Source: Ornithinicoccus hortensis
GTDB taxonomy: Bacteria; Actinomycetota; Actinomycetes; Actinomycetales; Dermatophilaceae
Direction: 5' to 3'
Assembly (NCBI RefSeq): GCF_006716185.1
Contig: NZ_VFOP01000001.1
Coordinates: forward strand, 2,728,001 to 2,792,000
Length of the DNA: 64,000 nt
In this document: positions 9,001 to 15,897 of the stretch, in pieces
Numbering within the stretch: the stretch's first letter is position 1
Layout: each line of letters begins with the position of its first letter
The notes under the pieces: model-generated
Databases searched by the model: none
The model's input: the letters and a program-made list of their open reading frames with translations, nothing else
Told to the model about the DNA's origin: nothing
Made by a program: the position numbers and the translations under genes

Positions 9001-11423
9001 ACCTGGGTATCGGTGCCAGCCTCGTCGCCCAGCGGCAGCAAGACCGGTCCGGCGCCTGAACCGGCCGCCTCCCAGAGTGGGGTCCAGGTGGACCCGCCGT
9101 CGGTGCTCAGCTCGACCTGAGCCACCGAGCTGCCGAAGTCCTCCCGGTAATGGTTGAAGCCCACCGCAGGTGACTCGACCGCAGACAGGTCGACCACCGG
9201 TGAGACCAGGGTGGTGTCCTGCGGGTTGTCCGGACCGAGGAAGTCGCTGTTCACGACCGCGAAGTTGCCCTCGCCCCCGGTCCCATTCGGGATGTCGTAG
9301 GGGTCCTCGAAGACCCACACCCCGCCCGACCCGTTCAGGTCCTCGACCGTCCAGCCGTCGGGTGCCTCCGTCCCGTCGAAGCTCTCGGTGATCCCGTCCA
9401 CCACGACCGAGTAGCCGGGCGCGTTGCAGGTCACGGCGTCGACGGGCAGCGCGAAGTCCTGCTCGACCGTGCCGTCCTCGGCGATGGTGACCTCGGCGGA
9501 TCCCACCTGGTAGCCCGGGTACTGCGCGGTCGCGACCACGGTGTGCGTGCCCGCGGGCAGCACCAGCTCGTACGCCCCGGTCTCGGGGTCGGTGTAGCTG
9601 CCCACGGTCGGCTCGCCCTGCACGCTCAGCCGGGCGTAGAGCGGCCAGCCCTGCCCGCCGCCGTCCGTGACGGTGCCGGTCAGCGTCCCGCTGGGGGCGG
9701 GGTCCAGCGCCACGTCGTGCGTGACGGTGTCGTCGACCGGGATGGTCAGCGTGTCGGTGTCGGTGACGTAGCCGAACCGGCTGACGGTCACCGTGTAGTC
9801 CCCGGAGCTGAACCGCACCCGGTAGCTGCCGTCGGCGCCGGTGCGGACGCTGCGCTCGCGCTCCCCCTGCAGGAGCACCTGGGCACCCGCCACGGGGTCG
9901 CCGGTCGAGGCATCGGTCACCGTGCCCTCGACCGTGCCCGAGTCCGCGATCGGGGCGGCCGTGAGCAGGGCCAGCGCGTCGAGGCGTCCCTCGCCGAAGA
10001 CGTTGTTGTCGGCGTCGGTGCCCCCGCACTGGTCGTTCGGGTTGTCGATGGCCGTGCCGTCGAGCAGCTCCTTGGTCAGCTCGATATCACCGACCAGCGC
10101 CGGGTCCGCCGACCAGAGCAGCGCGATGGCGCCCGCGACGTGGGGCGTGGCCATCGAGGTCCCGGTGAACGCCGCGTAGTCACCGCCGGGCACCGAGGAG
10201 GTGACCGCCGTGCCGGGCGCGGAGATGTTGGGCTTGATCTCCCCGTCCTGGCCCGCGCCGCGGGAGGAGGAGGACGCGATGTTGTGGTTGGCGTCGTAGT
10301 TGCCCACCGAGTAGTTGATGATCCGGCTTCCCGGGGAACCGCTGGTCTCACAGCCTGGTCCGATGTTGCCGTTGGCCCAGACGCCGAAGATCCCGGACGC
10401 CGCCCACGCCTCCGCGACGTCCTCCATGAAGGGGTCGTTGCTGGGTGCCGTGGTGCCCCAGGAGTTGTTGATGATGTGCGGACGCATCGACGCGTCGGGG
10501 TTCTCCCCGGTCAGGTCGGTCGGGGCCAGCATCCACTCACCGGACAGGATCAGTGCCTCGTCCGAGGGGCAGCACCCGTTGGCGGCGATCCAAGTGGCCC
10601 CCGGCGCGACCCCGATCTGGTGCTCTCCCCCGTCGTCGCCGACCATGGTGCCCATCGTGTGGGTGCCGTGGGCGTCGAAGTCCCAGGGCTCGTCCGACCC
10701 GGTGCCCGCCGCGTCGAACCAGTTGTAGTTGTGGTCGAACGTGCCGTCCCCGTTGTTCCCCCGGTACTGGTTCACCAAGGCGGGGTGCTCGTAGTCCACC
10801 CCGGTGTCGATGTTGGCCACGACGATGTCCTCGCCGGTGAGCCCGAACTGCGACCACACGTCGTCGGCGTTGACGTCCGCCACGCCCCACTCGACCGCGG
10901 TCGGGCCGACCACGGCCGGCTCCTCGACGGGTGTCGGGATCTCGTAGGCGGTGTTCGGATAGATCCCCTCGACCTCGGGGTCGGCGGCCAGCGTCGACAC
11001 CAGCTCGGCGTCACCGTGCTTGACCAGGATCGCGTTGGAGATGAAGAACGGGGTGTATGCCGTGTGCGCGGCGTCGAGGTCCGCGCGGGCCTGCCGCTGG
11101 CTGGCCGCCGCGGTGGCGCGGAGCTCGCGGTGGACCGCCTCACCGCGGGCGTCCCAGTCCTCGATCTCGGCGAGGGCGTCGAGGTCGGGGCGGTCGGCGA
11201 AGCGCACCAGGAAGGTCGCCTGACCGTCCGCGTCGAGCGCCTGGGCCACCTCGTGGCTGACCTTGTCGCCGGCGTCCGCCGCCGGCTCGGCCGGGGTGGC
11301 TCCGGCGCCCGCACCCAGCGCCATACCCCCCATCGTGGCGAGCAGCCCGCTGAGGGCCACGGCCACCCAGCGTCGTTTGCCGCCCCGGGCGCCCTGGCCC
11401 CGGCGTGTGCTTGACGAACCCAT
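6087..11423 (-). CDS. Large secreted S8 subtilase with kelch and cell wall-binding repeats
   Basis: 1778 aa. Signal peptide (RRWVAVALSGLLATMGG with Ala-rich end, about 15-42), inhibitor-like propeptide (about 65-155), S8 protease domain (about 195-490) with catalytic Asp206 (NIDTGVDYEHP), His252 (DAHGTHTMGT) and Ser423 (FTGTSMATPHVAG). Then carboxypeptidase-regulatory-like modules (GTVTDASTGDPVAGAQV), a lectin/MAM-like stretch, a kelch beta-propeller and three C-terminal cell wall-binding repeat 2 units (RVAGVDRYDTA, RYAGADRYETA, RVAGPTRYETA, each with VLLVGG-type ends). The catalytic triad is complete, so it is predicted to be an active, wall-attached protease. I chose the ATG at 11423 because AAAGGGG lies just upstream; a GTG six codons earlier is also in frame. 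The gene lies downstream of, and on the same strand as, the RHH-LuxR gene. Confidence 0.9.
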   Translation of the reverse strand: MGSSSTRRGQGARGGKRRWVAVALSGLLATMGGMALGAGAGATPAEPAADAGDKVSHEVAQALDADGQATFLVRFADRPDLDALAEIEDWDARGEAVHRELRATAAASQRQARADLDAAHTAYTPFFISNAILVKHGDAELVSTLAADPEVEGIYPNTAYEIPTPVEEPAVVGPTAVEWGVADVNADDVWSQFGLTGEDIVVANIDTGVDYEHPALVNQYRGNNGDGTFDHNYNWFDAAGTGSDEPWDFDAHGTHTMGTMVGDDGGEHQIGVAPGATWIAANGCCPSDEALILSGEWMLAPTDLTGENPDASMRPHIINNSWGTTAPSNDPFMEDVAEAWAASGIFGVWANGNIGPGCETSGSPGSRIINYSVGNYDANHNIASSSSRGAGQDGEIKPNISAPGTAVTSSVPGGDYAAFTGTSMATPHVAGAIALLWSADPALVGDIELTKELLDGTAIDNPNDQCGGTDADNNVFGEGRLDALALLTAAPIADSGTVEGTVTDASTGDPVAGAQVLLQGERERSVRTGADGSYRVRFSSGDYTVTVSRFGYVTDTDTLTIPVDDTVTHDVALDPAPSGTLTGTVTDGGGQGWPLYARLSVQGEPTVGSYTDPETGAYELVLPAGTHTVVATAQYPGYQVGSAEVTIAEDGTVEQDFALPVDAVTCNAPGYSVVVDGITESFDGTEAPDGWTVEDLNGSGGVWVFEDPYDIPNGTGGEGNFAVVNSDFLGPDNPQDTTLVSPVVDLSAVESPAVGFNHYREDFGSSVAQVELSTDGGSTWTPLWEAAGSGAGPVLLPLGDEAGTDTQVRFHYEADWDAWWQVDDVFIGSRQCLPDGGGLVVGYVQNDSDGAGILGARVTSLENPSDVGTTRATPDDDALEDGFYWLYSALTGSTPFEASARNYGTDQQDVDVPVGDVGRADFVLGSAVLEVDPTSLETEVQLGESDSAEFTVTNNGTSPAEVTFGERNVGFEILRADGSRMTTQEVLGSAGAPVVSREADVSVAAFRDGPAPSGETAAPPRTAEEPWVDLTPLELPVLDNRVVSVEGQWYSIGGTDGFESTDAVWRYDATALEWMPVAPLPAPAQSSAVGVVGGQIVVAGGWQDGDPTDQTWLYDPASDAWTAAAGMPVPTSSSGYAVLGGQLVVVGGCTTADCFPIVDTVQSYDPAADEWTELAPLPQANAFPVCGAVGGVLACAGGIDDDGAGLADTLLYDPAEDAWADGAPAPVTVWGAAGTAANDQLVVVGGVQDDNITNATFGYDPDADTWSEFPAANEAVYRGGGACGLVRIGGDLGGFSPTDSAEQLPGFDECAESGADVPWLDLDTTEAVLEPGDSVTVLVTTDSSTVAQPGTYSGQVTISANTPVRPTPVDVAMHVSPPLTWGKVMGTAYLEACDGGQTAGDSIPINVDPVREDVGDGWLVVTNHEGDYARWFNTQVGRLRMTASLPGYRPDMHLVDLVRGDTVTQDFSMRDNACEENPEPVPPEVVRVAGVDRYDTASRISQLFPGPVDTVFVATGKDYPDALAAAASSGSQGAPVLLTHPEWLPQTTRIELQRLEPSTVVLVGGTSAVGQEVEDELAAFVPDAEVVRYAGADRYETAAIIAGDFASADVVYVATGRKFPDALAGAARAGALDGPVLLVRPDAVPDATAEQLSRLAPEQIVLLGGTQAVSADVEEALGSYGPVERVAGPTRYETAALIAQDHETSQDIFVATGQDWPDALAGAARAADTDVPVLLVKQDSIPEATWTELDRLDPGRIFLLGGTAAISEGVADQLRTLE

Positions 11424-11524
11424 AGCCCTGCCCCTTTGCACGGCGCCCGCCCGGGAGGAGTCCCCGGGGACACGGACGTTGGGACGAACCTAGGACCGCG
11501 CGGGTGCCGGGGGCATCCGCGCAA

Positions 11525-11938
11525 CTACCCAGGCTCCTGCGGCCCGAGACCGCCGGACATCGCGGCGTGCCAGGCGGCCACACCGGCCCTGCTGCGGTAG
11601 CCGAGCTTGCGCAGGACGGAGCCGACATGGCTCTCCACGGTCCGCTCCGAGAGGTAGAGGTGGACGGCGATCTGCCGGTTCGTCCACCCCTGGGCGATGT
11701 AGCCGGCGACGACCCGTTCCCGGGGGGTCAGGCCGCTCGCCTGCAGCACCAGCGTGATCCTGCCCTGGGCGGGCGCCTCCGGGCCGGTGGCGGCCTGCTC
11801 TGGCCGGTCCTCCTCGGCGGCGGCCGCGGCGAGGATCGCCCGCACCTCGGCCTCCATCGACCGGTTGTTGCGGGCGGCGCGGACCTTCAGTCGGCGCCGT
11901 ACGTCCTCGTCGAGGGAACGGACGGTGATCGCGGCCAT
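11525..11938 (-). CDS. Ribbon-helix-helix / LuxR-type HTH fusion regulator
   Basis: 137 aa with two DNA-binding modules. Residues about 1-43 (ITVRSLDEDVRRRLKVRAA through SMEAEVRAILA) look like FitA-type ribbon-helix-helix antitoxin DNA-binding domains. After a linker of about 25 residues (AAAAEEDRPEQAATGPEAPAQ), residues about 69-128 are a LuxR/GerE helix-turn-helix (LTPRERVVAGYIAQGWTNRQ and YLSERTVESHVGSVLRKLGY). There is no receiver domain, no signal-binding domain and no adjacent PIN toxin. The reading frame is continuous with normal base use, so this is not an assembly of two genes. Start ATG follows a TAGCAT box by five bases with no clear ribosome site, suggesting leaderless expression. 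Targets unknown; the downstream subtilase and the divergent GNAT gene are the obvious candidates. Confidence 0.8.
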   Translation of the reverse strand: MAAITVRSLDEDVRRRLKVRAARNNRSMEAEVRAILAAAAAEEDRPEQAATGPEAPAQGRITLVLQASGLTPRERVVAGYIAQGWTNRQIAVHLYLSERTVESHVGSVLRKLGYRSRAGVAAWHAAMSGGLGPQEPG

Positions 11939-11943
11939 GCCTG

Positions 11944-11984
11944 ATGCTAGCGTTGCTAGCGACCTCGGTAGCGGCTGCTACCCT
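11944..11984. promoter_or_regulatory. Operator-like repeats and divergent -10 boxes
   Basis: Two GCTAGC palindromes (11946-11951 and 11955-11960, nine bases apart) are followed by an inverted repeat GGTAGC-GGCT-GCTACC (11967-11982). A leftward TAGCAT (11949-11944) sits five bases from the RHH-LuxR start, and a rightward TACCCT (11979-11984) could serve the GNAT gene. The repeats cover both promoter candidates, which fits autoregulation by the RHH-LuxR protein, but this is inferred. Confidence 0.45.
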
Positions 11985-12021
11985 GCCGGTCCGCGCGAGT
12001 CCCACGGAAGGGGGTGCCGCC

Positions 12022-12651
12022 GTGGCCCCGATGCAGGGATCGCCCGGGGAGGTCGACGTCCGCGACTACCGGGACGAGGACGAGCCCTCCTGGCTGCGCG
12101 CCCGGGTGCTCAGCTTCCTCTCCACCGCCTACTACGACGACGTGAAGACCGAGCGCACCCGGTTCGACGGCGCTGCCGTCCGCCTCGTCGCGGTCCGCCC
12201 GGGGCCCGGGGCGATCACGAGCCCGGGGGCCGAGGAGGTCGTCGGCCTGCTGGACGTCGAACTGTTCGACCCCGAGCCGGGCGCGGCGGGCGGCACCGCC
12301 ACGATCGACAGCATCGCGGTCCACCCGGACCACCAGCGCCGCGGGCTCGCGGACCGGCTGCTCGCCGAGGCACTGCGCAGGCTGGCACCGCTCGGACTGG
12401 TGTCCCTGGACGCCTGGACCCGCGAGGACGAGCCGGCCAACCACTGGTACCTGCGCAACGGGTTCGCCGTGGCGCACGAGTACCTGCACGTCTACAAGTC
12501 CTGGGACGACCCGGCCGAGGGGTTCACCACCCCCGACGGGCTGTCCGCGCCCCTGGCGGCCTTCATGCACGGCTCCCTGGAGGACGAGCAGGCCCTCCGC
12601 GCCCGGTTCCGCCGGGTCCACCGCTGCCGCCAGTACCTGCGCGAGCTCTGA
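12022..12651 (+). CDS. GNAT family N-acetyltransferase
   Basis: 209 aa single-domain GNAT protein. The acetyl-CoA pocket is in IDSIAVHPDHQRRGLADRLL (Q/RxxGxG-type loop as QRRGLA), followed by the C-terminal sheet with LRNGFAVAHEYLHVYKSW. It should transfer acetyl from acetyl-CoA to an amine; the acceptor cannot be read from sequence. I chose GTG at 12022 because GGAAGGGGG lies eight bases upstream; the reading frame stays open back to 11944 but that part is the shared promoter region. It is divergent from the RHH-LuxR gene. Confidence 0.8.
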   Translation: MAPMQGSPGEVDVRDYRDEDEPSWLRARVLSFLSTAYYDDVKTERTRFDGAAVRLVAVRPGPGAITSPGAEEVVGLLDVELFDPEPGAAGGTATIDSIAVHPDHQRRGLADRLLAEALRRLAPLGLVSLDAWTREDEPANHWYLRNGFAVAHEYLHVYKSWDDPAEGFTTPDGLSAPLAAFMHGSLEDEQALRARFRRVHRCRQYLREL

Positions 12652-12652
12652 C

Positions 12653-12674
12653 CCGGGCGTTGTCTGTCGCCCGG
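12653..12674 (+). terminator. Hairpin after the GNAT gene
   Basis: CCGGGCG and CGCCCGG form a 7-bp stem with an 8-base loop starting two bases after the stop codon. No T-tract follows. Confidence 0.4.
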
Positions 12675-12684
12675 CTCCTGCAGC

Positions 12685-12803
12685 CCGGCGGCGGAAAACC
12701 CGTTGCCCGCCGCCGGTCCCGCTGGCACCCTGACCTGACACGCGGCGAACCGCCGCGGGACGCGGGGCGACGGCAACGTCCCCCTGAGGAGAGGAGCAGT
12801 GAG
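12685..12803 (+). promoter_or_regulatory. Structured leader upstream of the RIO kinase
   Basis: Three more inverted repeats occur in this non-coding stretch: CCGGCGGC/GCCGCCGG (12685-12716, 16-base loop), CGCGGCG-AAC-CGCCGCG (12741-12757) and a weaker GGGG..GAC/GTC..CCC hairpin just before the ribosome site at 12788-12796. It leads into a short open frame and then the kinase. No known riboswitch class is recognisable. Confidence 0.35.
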
Positions 12804-12893
12804 ATGTCCACGACTGCCGTCGGTGTGCCCACCAGCCACCACCCCCTCTCCCCCAGGAGCAGCAGCCTTGTCCCACCCTTCCGACACGGGTGA
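12804..12893 (+). CDS. Possible 29-codon leader peptide overlapping the RIO kinase start
   Basis: ATG at 12804 is preceded seven bases earlier by GAGGAG, the best ribosome-binding site in the area. The frame reads MSTTAVGVPTSHHPLS and stops at 12893, inside the kinase gene in another frame. Ser, Thr, Pro and His dominate. It resembles nothing I know. It may be a leader peptide that couples or attenuates kinase translation, or a chance frame. Confidence 0.3.
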   Translation: MSTTAVGVPTSHHPLSPRSSSLVPPFRHG

Positions 12894-13749
12894 CATCGCC
12901 CCGTTCTTCGTCTTCGACTACACCCCCATCGACGACCCCGCCCGGGCGTCGTCCCCCGACGGTGATGACGCCGGCGGCGCCGGCGACCAACGGTTCAGCA
13001 CCTACTGGGACGTGGAGCGCGGCTGCCGCGGTCCCGAGCCACGACCCCACTGGGTGGTCCTCGACAGCGCCGCCGTCGACACCGACCTCGGCGTCCTCAA
13101 GACCGGCAAGGAGGCCGACGTCCGGCTGATCCACCGGGCCGCCACCGACGGTTCCGGCGCCGAGACCCTGATGGCCGGCAAGTACTACCGGGACCTGGAC
13201 CACCGCAGCTTCCGCCGCAGTGCCGCCTACACCGAGACCCGCCGGGCCCGGCGCAGCCGGGACAACCGGGCCGTCTCCCGCAGGTCCTCCTACGGACGGG
13301 AGGTGGCTGCCGGCATGTGGGCCGTCGCCGAGTGGGAGGCCCTCAACCAGTACTGGTCCGCGGGCGTCCCGGTGCCCTACCCGGTGCAGGTCGACGGCAC
13401 GGAGATCCTGATGGAGTTCATCCAGGTGGCGGGCGATGCCGCGCCGCGGCTGGCGGAGACCCGGCCGGACCCCGACCTGCTCGAGCACTACTTCGACCAG
13501 GTGCGGGAGGCGATGACGCGGCTGGCCTCGCTGCACGCCGCCCACGGTGACCTCTCGCCCTACAACATGCTCGCGGCCGGAGAACGCATCGTCATCATCG
13601 ACCTGCCCCAGGTGGTCGACCTGGCCGCGAACCCCGCCGGGTTCGAGTTCCTGCACCGGGACTGCCGCAACGTCTGCGCGTGGTTCACCGCCCGCGGGCT
13701 GCCGGTCGACGCGGACGAGCTGTATGCCGACCTGGTCGCCTACACCTGA
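12868..13749 (+). CDS. RIO1-type atypical serine/threonine protein kinase
   Basis: 293 aa. RIO-family motifs are present: VLKTGKEADVRLIH (nucleotide-binding loop), MAGKYYRD with the following basic segment, EILMEFIQ (hinge), LHAAHGDLSPYNML (catalytic loop Asp and Asn) and IIDLPQVVD (metal-binding Asp, where the family has IDFPQ). All catalytic residues are intact. In archaea and eukaryotes RIO1 acts in small-subunit maturation; roles of actinobacterial homologues are not settled. I chose TTG at 12868 because CAGGAG lies eight bases upstream; a GTG at 12799 has unusable spacing. The start lies inside a 29-codon frame with its own strong ribosome site. Confidence 0.8.
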   Translation: MSHPSDTGDIAPFFVFDYTPIDDPARASSPDGDDAGGAGDQRFSTYWDVERGCRGPEPRPHWVVLDSAAVDTDLGVLKTGKEADVRLIHRAATDGSGAETLMAGKYYRDLDHRSFRRSAAYTETRRARRSRDNRAVSRRSSYGREVAAGMWAVAEWEALNQYWSAGVPVPYPVQVDGTEILMEFIQVAGDAAPRLAETRPDPDLLEHYFDQVREAMTRLASLHAAHGDLSPYNMLAAGERIVIIDLPQVVDLAANPAGFEFLHRDCRNVCAWFTARGLPVDADELYADLVAYT

Positions 13750-13775
13750 GCGACCCGGGTGCCGGGCCCGGTCGG

Positions 13776-14960
13776 CTAGGCGGGGACACCGGCGGCGGCG
13801 AGCAGTGCCTCGTCCTGCGCCACGTGCCGCTCCACCGTGGCCCGCTGGGTCGTCTGCAGGTCGGCCGCGGCCACGCCGGCCCGCACCGCGTCCCGGACCT
13901 GCCGGGCCGCCGCGGAGGAGATCAGGTCCAGCCGCAGCGCATGGGCGGCCGCGCCGGCATACGTGTCGAACAGGTACACGCCGGTCCCGGCGAGCCGCTC
14001 CCGGTCCCGCGGGTCCGTCCCGGCCACGTCGTGGATGAACACGGCCCGCACGTGGTCCGGGTCGCGCTCCAGCATCGCCTGCCCGACCCGGACGTCGGCC
14101 TGCCCGCTGTCTCCCAGGAAGACGACCGCGCACTCCGGGAAGAGCAACCGGTAGCGGTCGAAGTTGACCAGCTTGCGCTGGGCGATCCGCCCCTTGGTGA
14201 GCAGGTTGAGGATGCTGCCGGTCATCACCGAGTGCGGCGGCAGTCCGTGGCCGGACAGCCCGTTGCGGGTGTAGCTGTCGACCACACCCGCCGCGTCGGA
14301 GGGCCGGGCGGTGAGGAAGGTCAGGTCGCCCGGCCGACCCGGCTCGGCGGCGGCGCCGTGATCGAGGGCGCACAGGAACTCCACGACGCCCGGGTAGACC
14401 ACGCCGCGGGGGAACCGTCGGTCGTGCAGCATCGAGATCACGGTGTCGTCGATGTCGGACAGGATCTTCAGGTCCGGGGACTGCTGCCCGGCCGCCTGTC
14501 TCGCGATGTGCTCCAGGATCTCCTCCCGGACGTCGTCGTCGTCGATGTCCTCAAAGATCAGGTGGTCCAGGTCGTGGTAGTCCCCGTGCGCGTTCACCAG
14601 GTTCTTCAGGGTTGCCAGCTCGGCGCCCTGCAGGGACAGGAAGACGTCGCGCACGGCCCGTTCGTGGCTCGCCGGGGTGCGGCCGTGGTGCAGCGCGTGG
14701 ACCAGGTCGGCCAGCCGCTCCAGGGTCAGCTCGGCGCGTCGCTCGCGGCAGAGCAGGTCCAGCAGGGCACTGCGGTGGTCGGGGCCGAACATCCGCCGGT
14801 CGTCCAGTCCCCGGATCAGGTCCGTCAGCTCGACCTCGGCGAGCAGGGCATCCAGCTCCCCCGGGGGCGTCTCCCGAAGCAGCTGCAGCACGGCGGCCTC
14901 CTCGTCCCGACGGGTCCACCCGGAGACCAAGGACCGGAGTTCGGCGCTGCGGCTGCTCAC
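13776..14960 (-). CDS. App1-type phosphatidate phosphatase domain protein (DUF2183)
   Basis: 394 aa. An N-terminal helical region (about 1-150, with TPPGELDALLAEV and DDRRMFGPDHRSALLDLL) precedes the App1/DUF2183 catalytic domain, marked by the HAD-like DxDxT motif ILSDIDDTV (Asp169, Asp171, Thr173), FLTARPSD and VFLGDSGQAD. App1 enzymes dephosphorylate phosphatidic acid to diacylglycerol in yeast; bacterial members are mostly uncharacterised. It starts nine bases after the diacylglycerol kinase stop, so it is probably in the same transcript, although a TAGGTT box six bases before its GTG could also give it a leaderless mRNA. Confidence 0.8.
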   Translation of the reverse strand: MSSRSAELRSLVSGWTRRDEEAAVLQLLRETPPGELDALLAEVELTDLIRGLDDRRMFGPDHRSALLDLLCRERRAELTLERLADLVHALHHGRTPASHERAVRDVFLSLQGAELATLKNLVNAHGDYHDLDHLIFEDIDDDDVREEILEHIARQAAGQQSPDLKILSDIDDTVISMLHDRRFPRGVVYPGVVEFLCALDHGAAAEPGRPGDLTFLTARPSDAAGVVDSYTRNGLSGHGLPPHSVMTGSILNLLTKGRIAQRKLVNFDRYRLLFPECAVVFLGDSGQADVRVGQAMLERDPDHVRAVFIHDVAGTDPRDRERLAGTGVYLFDTYAGAAAHALRLDLISSAAARQVRDAVRAGVAAADLQTTQRATVERHVAQDEALLAAAGVPA

Positions 14961-14969
14961 GGCAGCAAC

Positions 14970-15890
14970 CTACGGCACCCGCACCATGAGCGCACCGGGC
15001 TCCACCCGCGCCGACACGGCGAGCACCTCGGGGTGCGGGTCGCCGTCCACCTGGATCGTCACCCCGCCGGGCGCGGTGACCCGGACCGCGCCGACCTGCC
15101 GGTAGCCGAGGCCACACACCGGGCGGCGGTGCCCGACCAGGCCCTGGACCGCGATCGGGACCCAGTGCCACACCCGGGGAGGCGCCACCAGCGCTAGCTC
15201 CAACCGGCCGTCGTCCGGTCGCGCGCCGGGCACAACCGTGATCCCGAGCGGGATCCGTCCGCAGTTGGCGACCAGCAGGCTCCACGCCCGGACCTGCTGC
15301 TCCGGCCCGCCGTCGCGGCGGACCGCGAGGTCCACCGGCGCCGCCGCCAGCCGGCGCAGCCCGGGCAGGAAGTAGGCGGCCCACCGGATCCGCCGCTTCA
15401 GTCCCGGGTCGACAGCCGACACCGTGTCGGCGTCGTGACCGATCCCGAGGACGACGAGGAAGGCGGTCTCGTCGGAGACCACGGGGCCAACCGGTCCCTG
15501 CTGGGTGTAGCAGGCCCACCCCAGGTCCACCCCCCGGAGGCGGCCGTCGAGGGCGACCCGGACCGCCCCGGTGAGGTCGCGGCGCGGCAGGTCCAGGTTG
15601 CGGGCGAACAGGTTGGCGGTGCCCAGTGGCAGGATGCCGAGCGGCAGACCCGTCCCACCCAGCACCTCCGCCACGGCTCGCACCGTGCCGTCGCCACCAC
15701 CGACGACCACCAGGTCGGCCCCCTCCGCCACCGCCCGGCGCGCCTGGGCTCCCCCGGGCTCGGCGACGGTGGTGGTCAGCAGGGTGGGAGCCGGCCAGCC
15801 GCGGTCCGCGCACGCCGCGTGGACCAGTTGCACGGCCCGGTCCGCGCGCGACCGGGCCGGGTTGAGGATCGCGACGACCCGGGTGGTCAC
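14970..15890 (-). CDS. Diacylglycerol kinase family lipid kinase
   Basis: 306 aa. The DAGK catalytic motif GGGDGTVR (residues about 64-71) is intact, preceded by LNPARS and followed by LPLGTANLFARNLDLP, all typical of DgkB/YegS-type lipid kinases. Expected activity is ATP-dependent phosphorylation of diacylglycerol (or a related lipid) to phosphatidic acid at the inner membrane face. GTG start seven bases after the dxs stop codon, and the App1-type phosphatase follows nine bases later, so it sits between an isoprenoid enzyme and the enzyme predicted to reverse its own reaction. Confidence 0.85.
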   Translation of the reverse strand: MTTRVVAILNPARSRADRAVQLVHAACADRGWPAPTLLTTTVAEPGGAQARRAVAEGADLVVVGGGDGTVRAVAEVLGGTGLPLGILPLGTANLFARNLDLPRRDLTGAVRVALDGRLRGVDLGWACYTQQGPVGPVVSDETAFLVVLGIGHDADTVSAVDPGLKRRIRWAAYFLPGLRRLAAAPVDLAVRRDGGPEQQVRAWSLLVANCGRIPLGITVVPGARPDDGRLELALVAPPRVWHWVPIAVQGLVGHRRPVCGLGYRQVGAVRVTAPGGVTIQVDGDPHPEVLAVSARVEPGALMVRVP

Positions 15891-15897
15891 GGGTCGG

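Noticed and set aside
6045-9059. A 1004-codon plus-strand open frame opposite the subtilase gene
   Set aside because: It is a shadow of the high-G+C subtilase gene: no motifs, skewed Gly/Arg/Val/His composition and no promoter or ribosome site. The minus-strand frame has clear protease and wall-binding motifs.
11525-11938. Toxin-antitoxin module based on the FitA-like domain
   Set aside because: No PIN-domain or other small toxin gene lies on either side; the neighbours are a protease and a GNAT of ordinary length. The GNAT is not paired by overlap as in RHH-GNAT toxin systems and is divergently transcribed.
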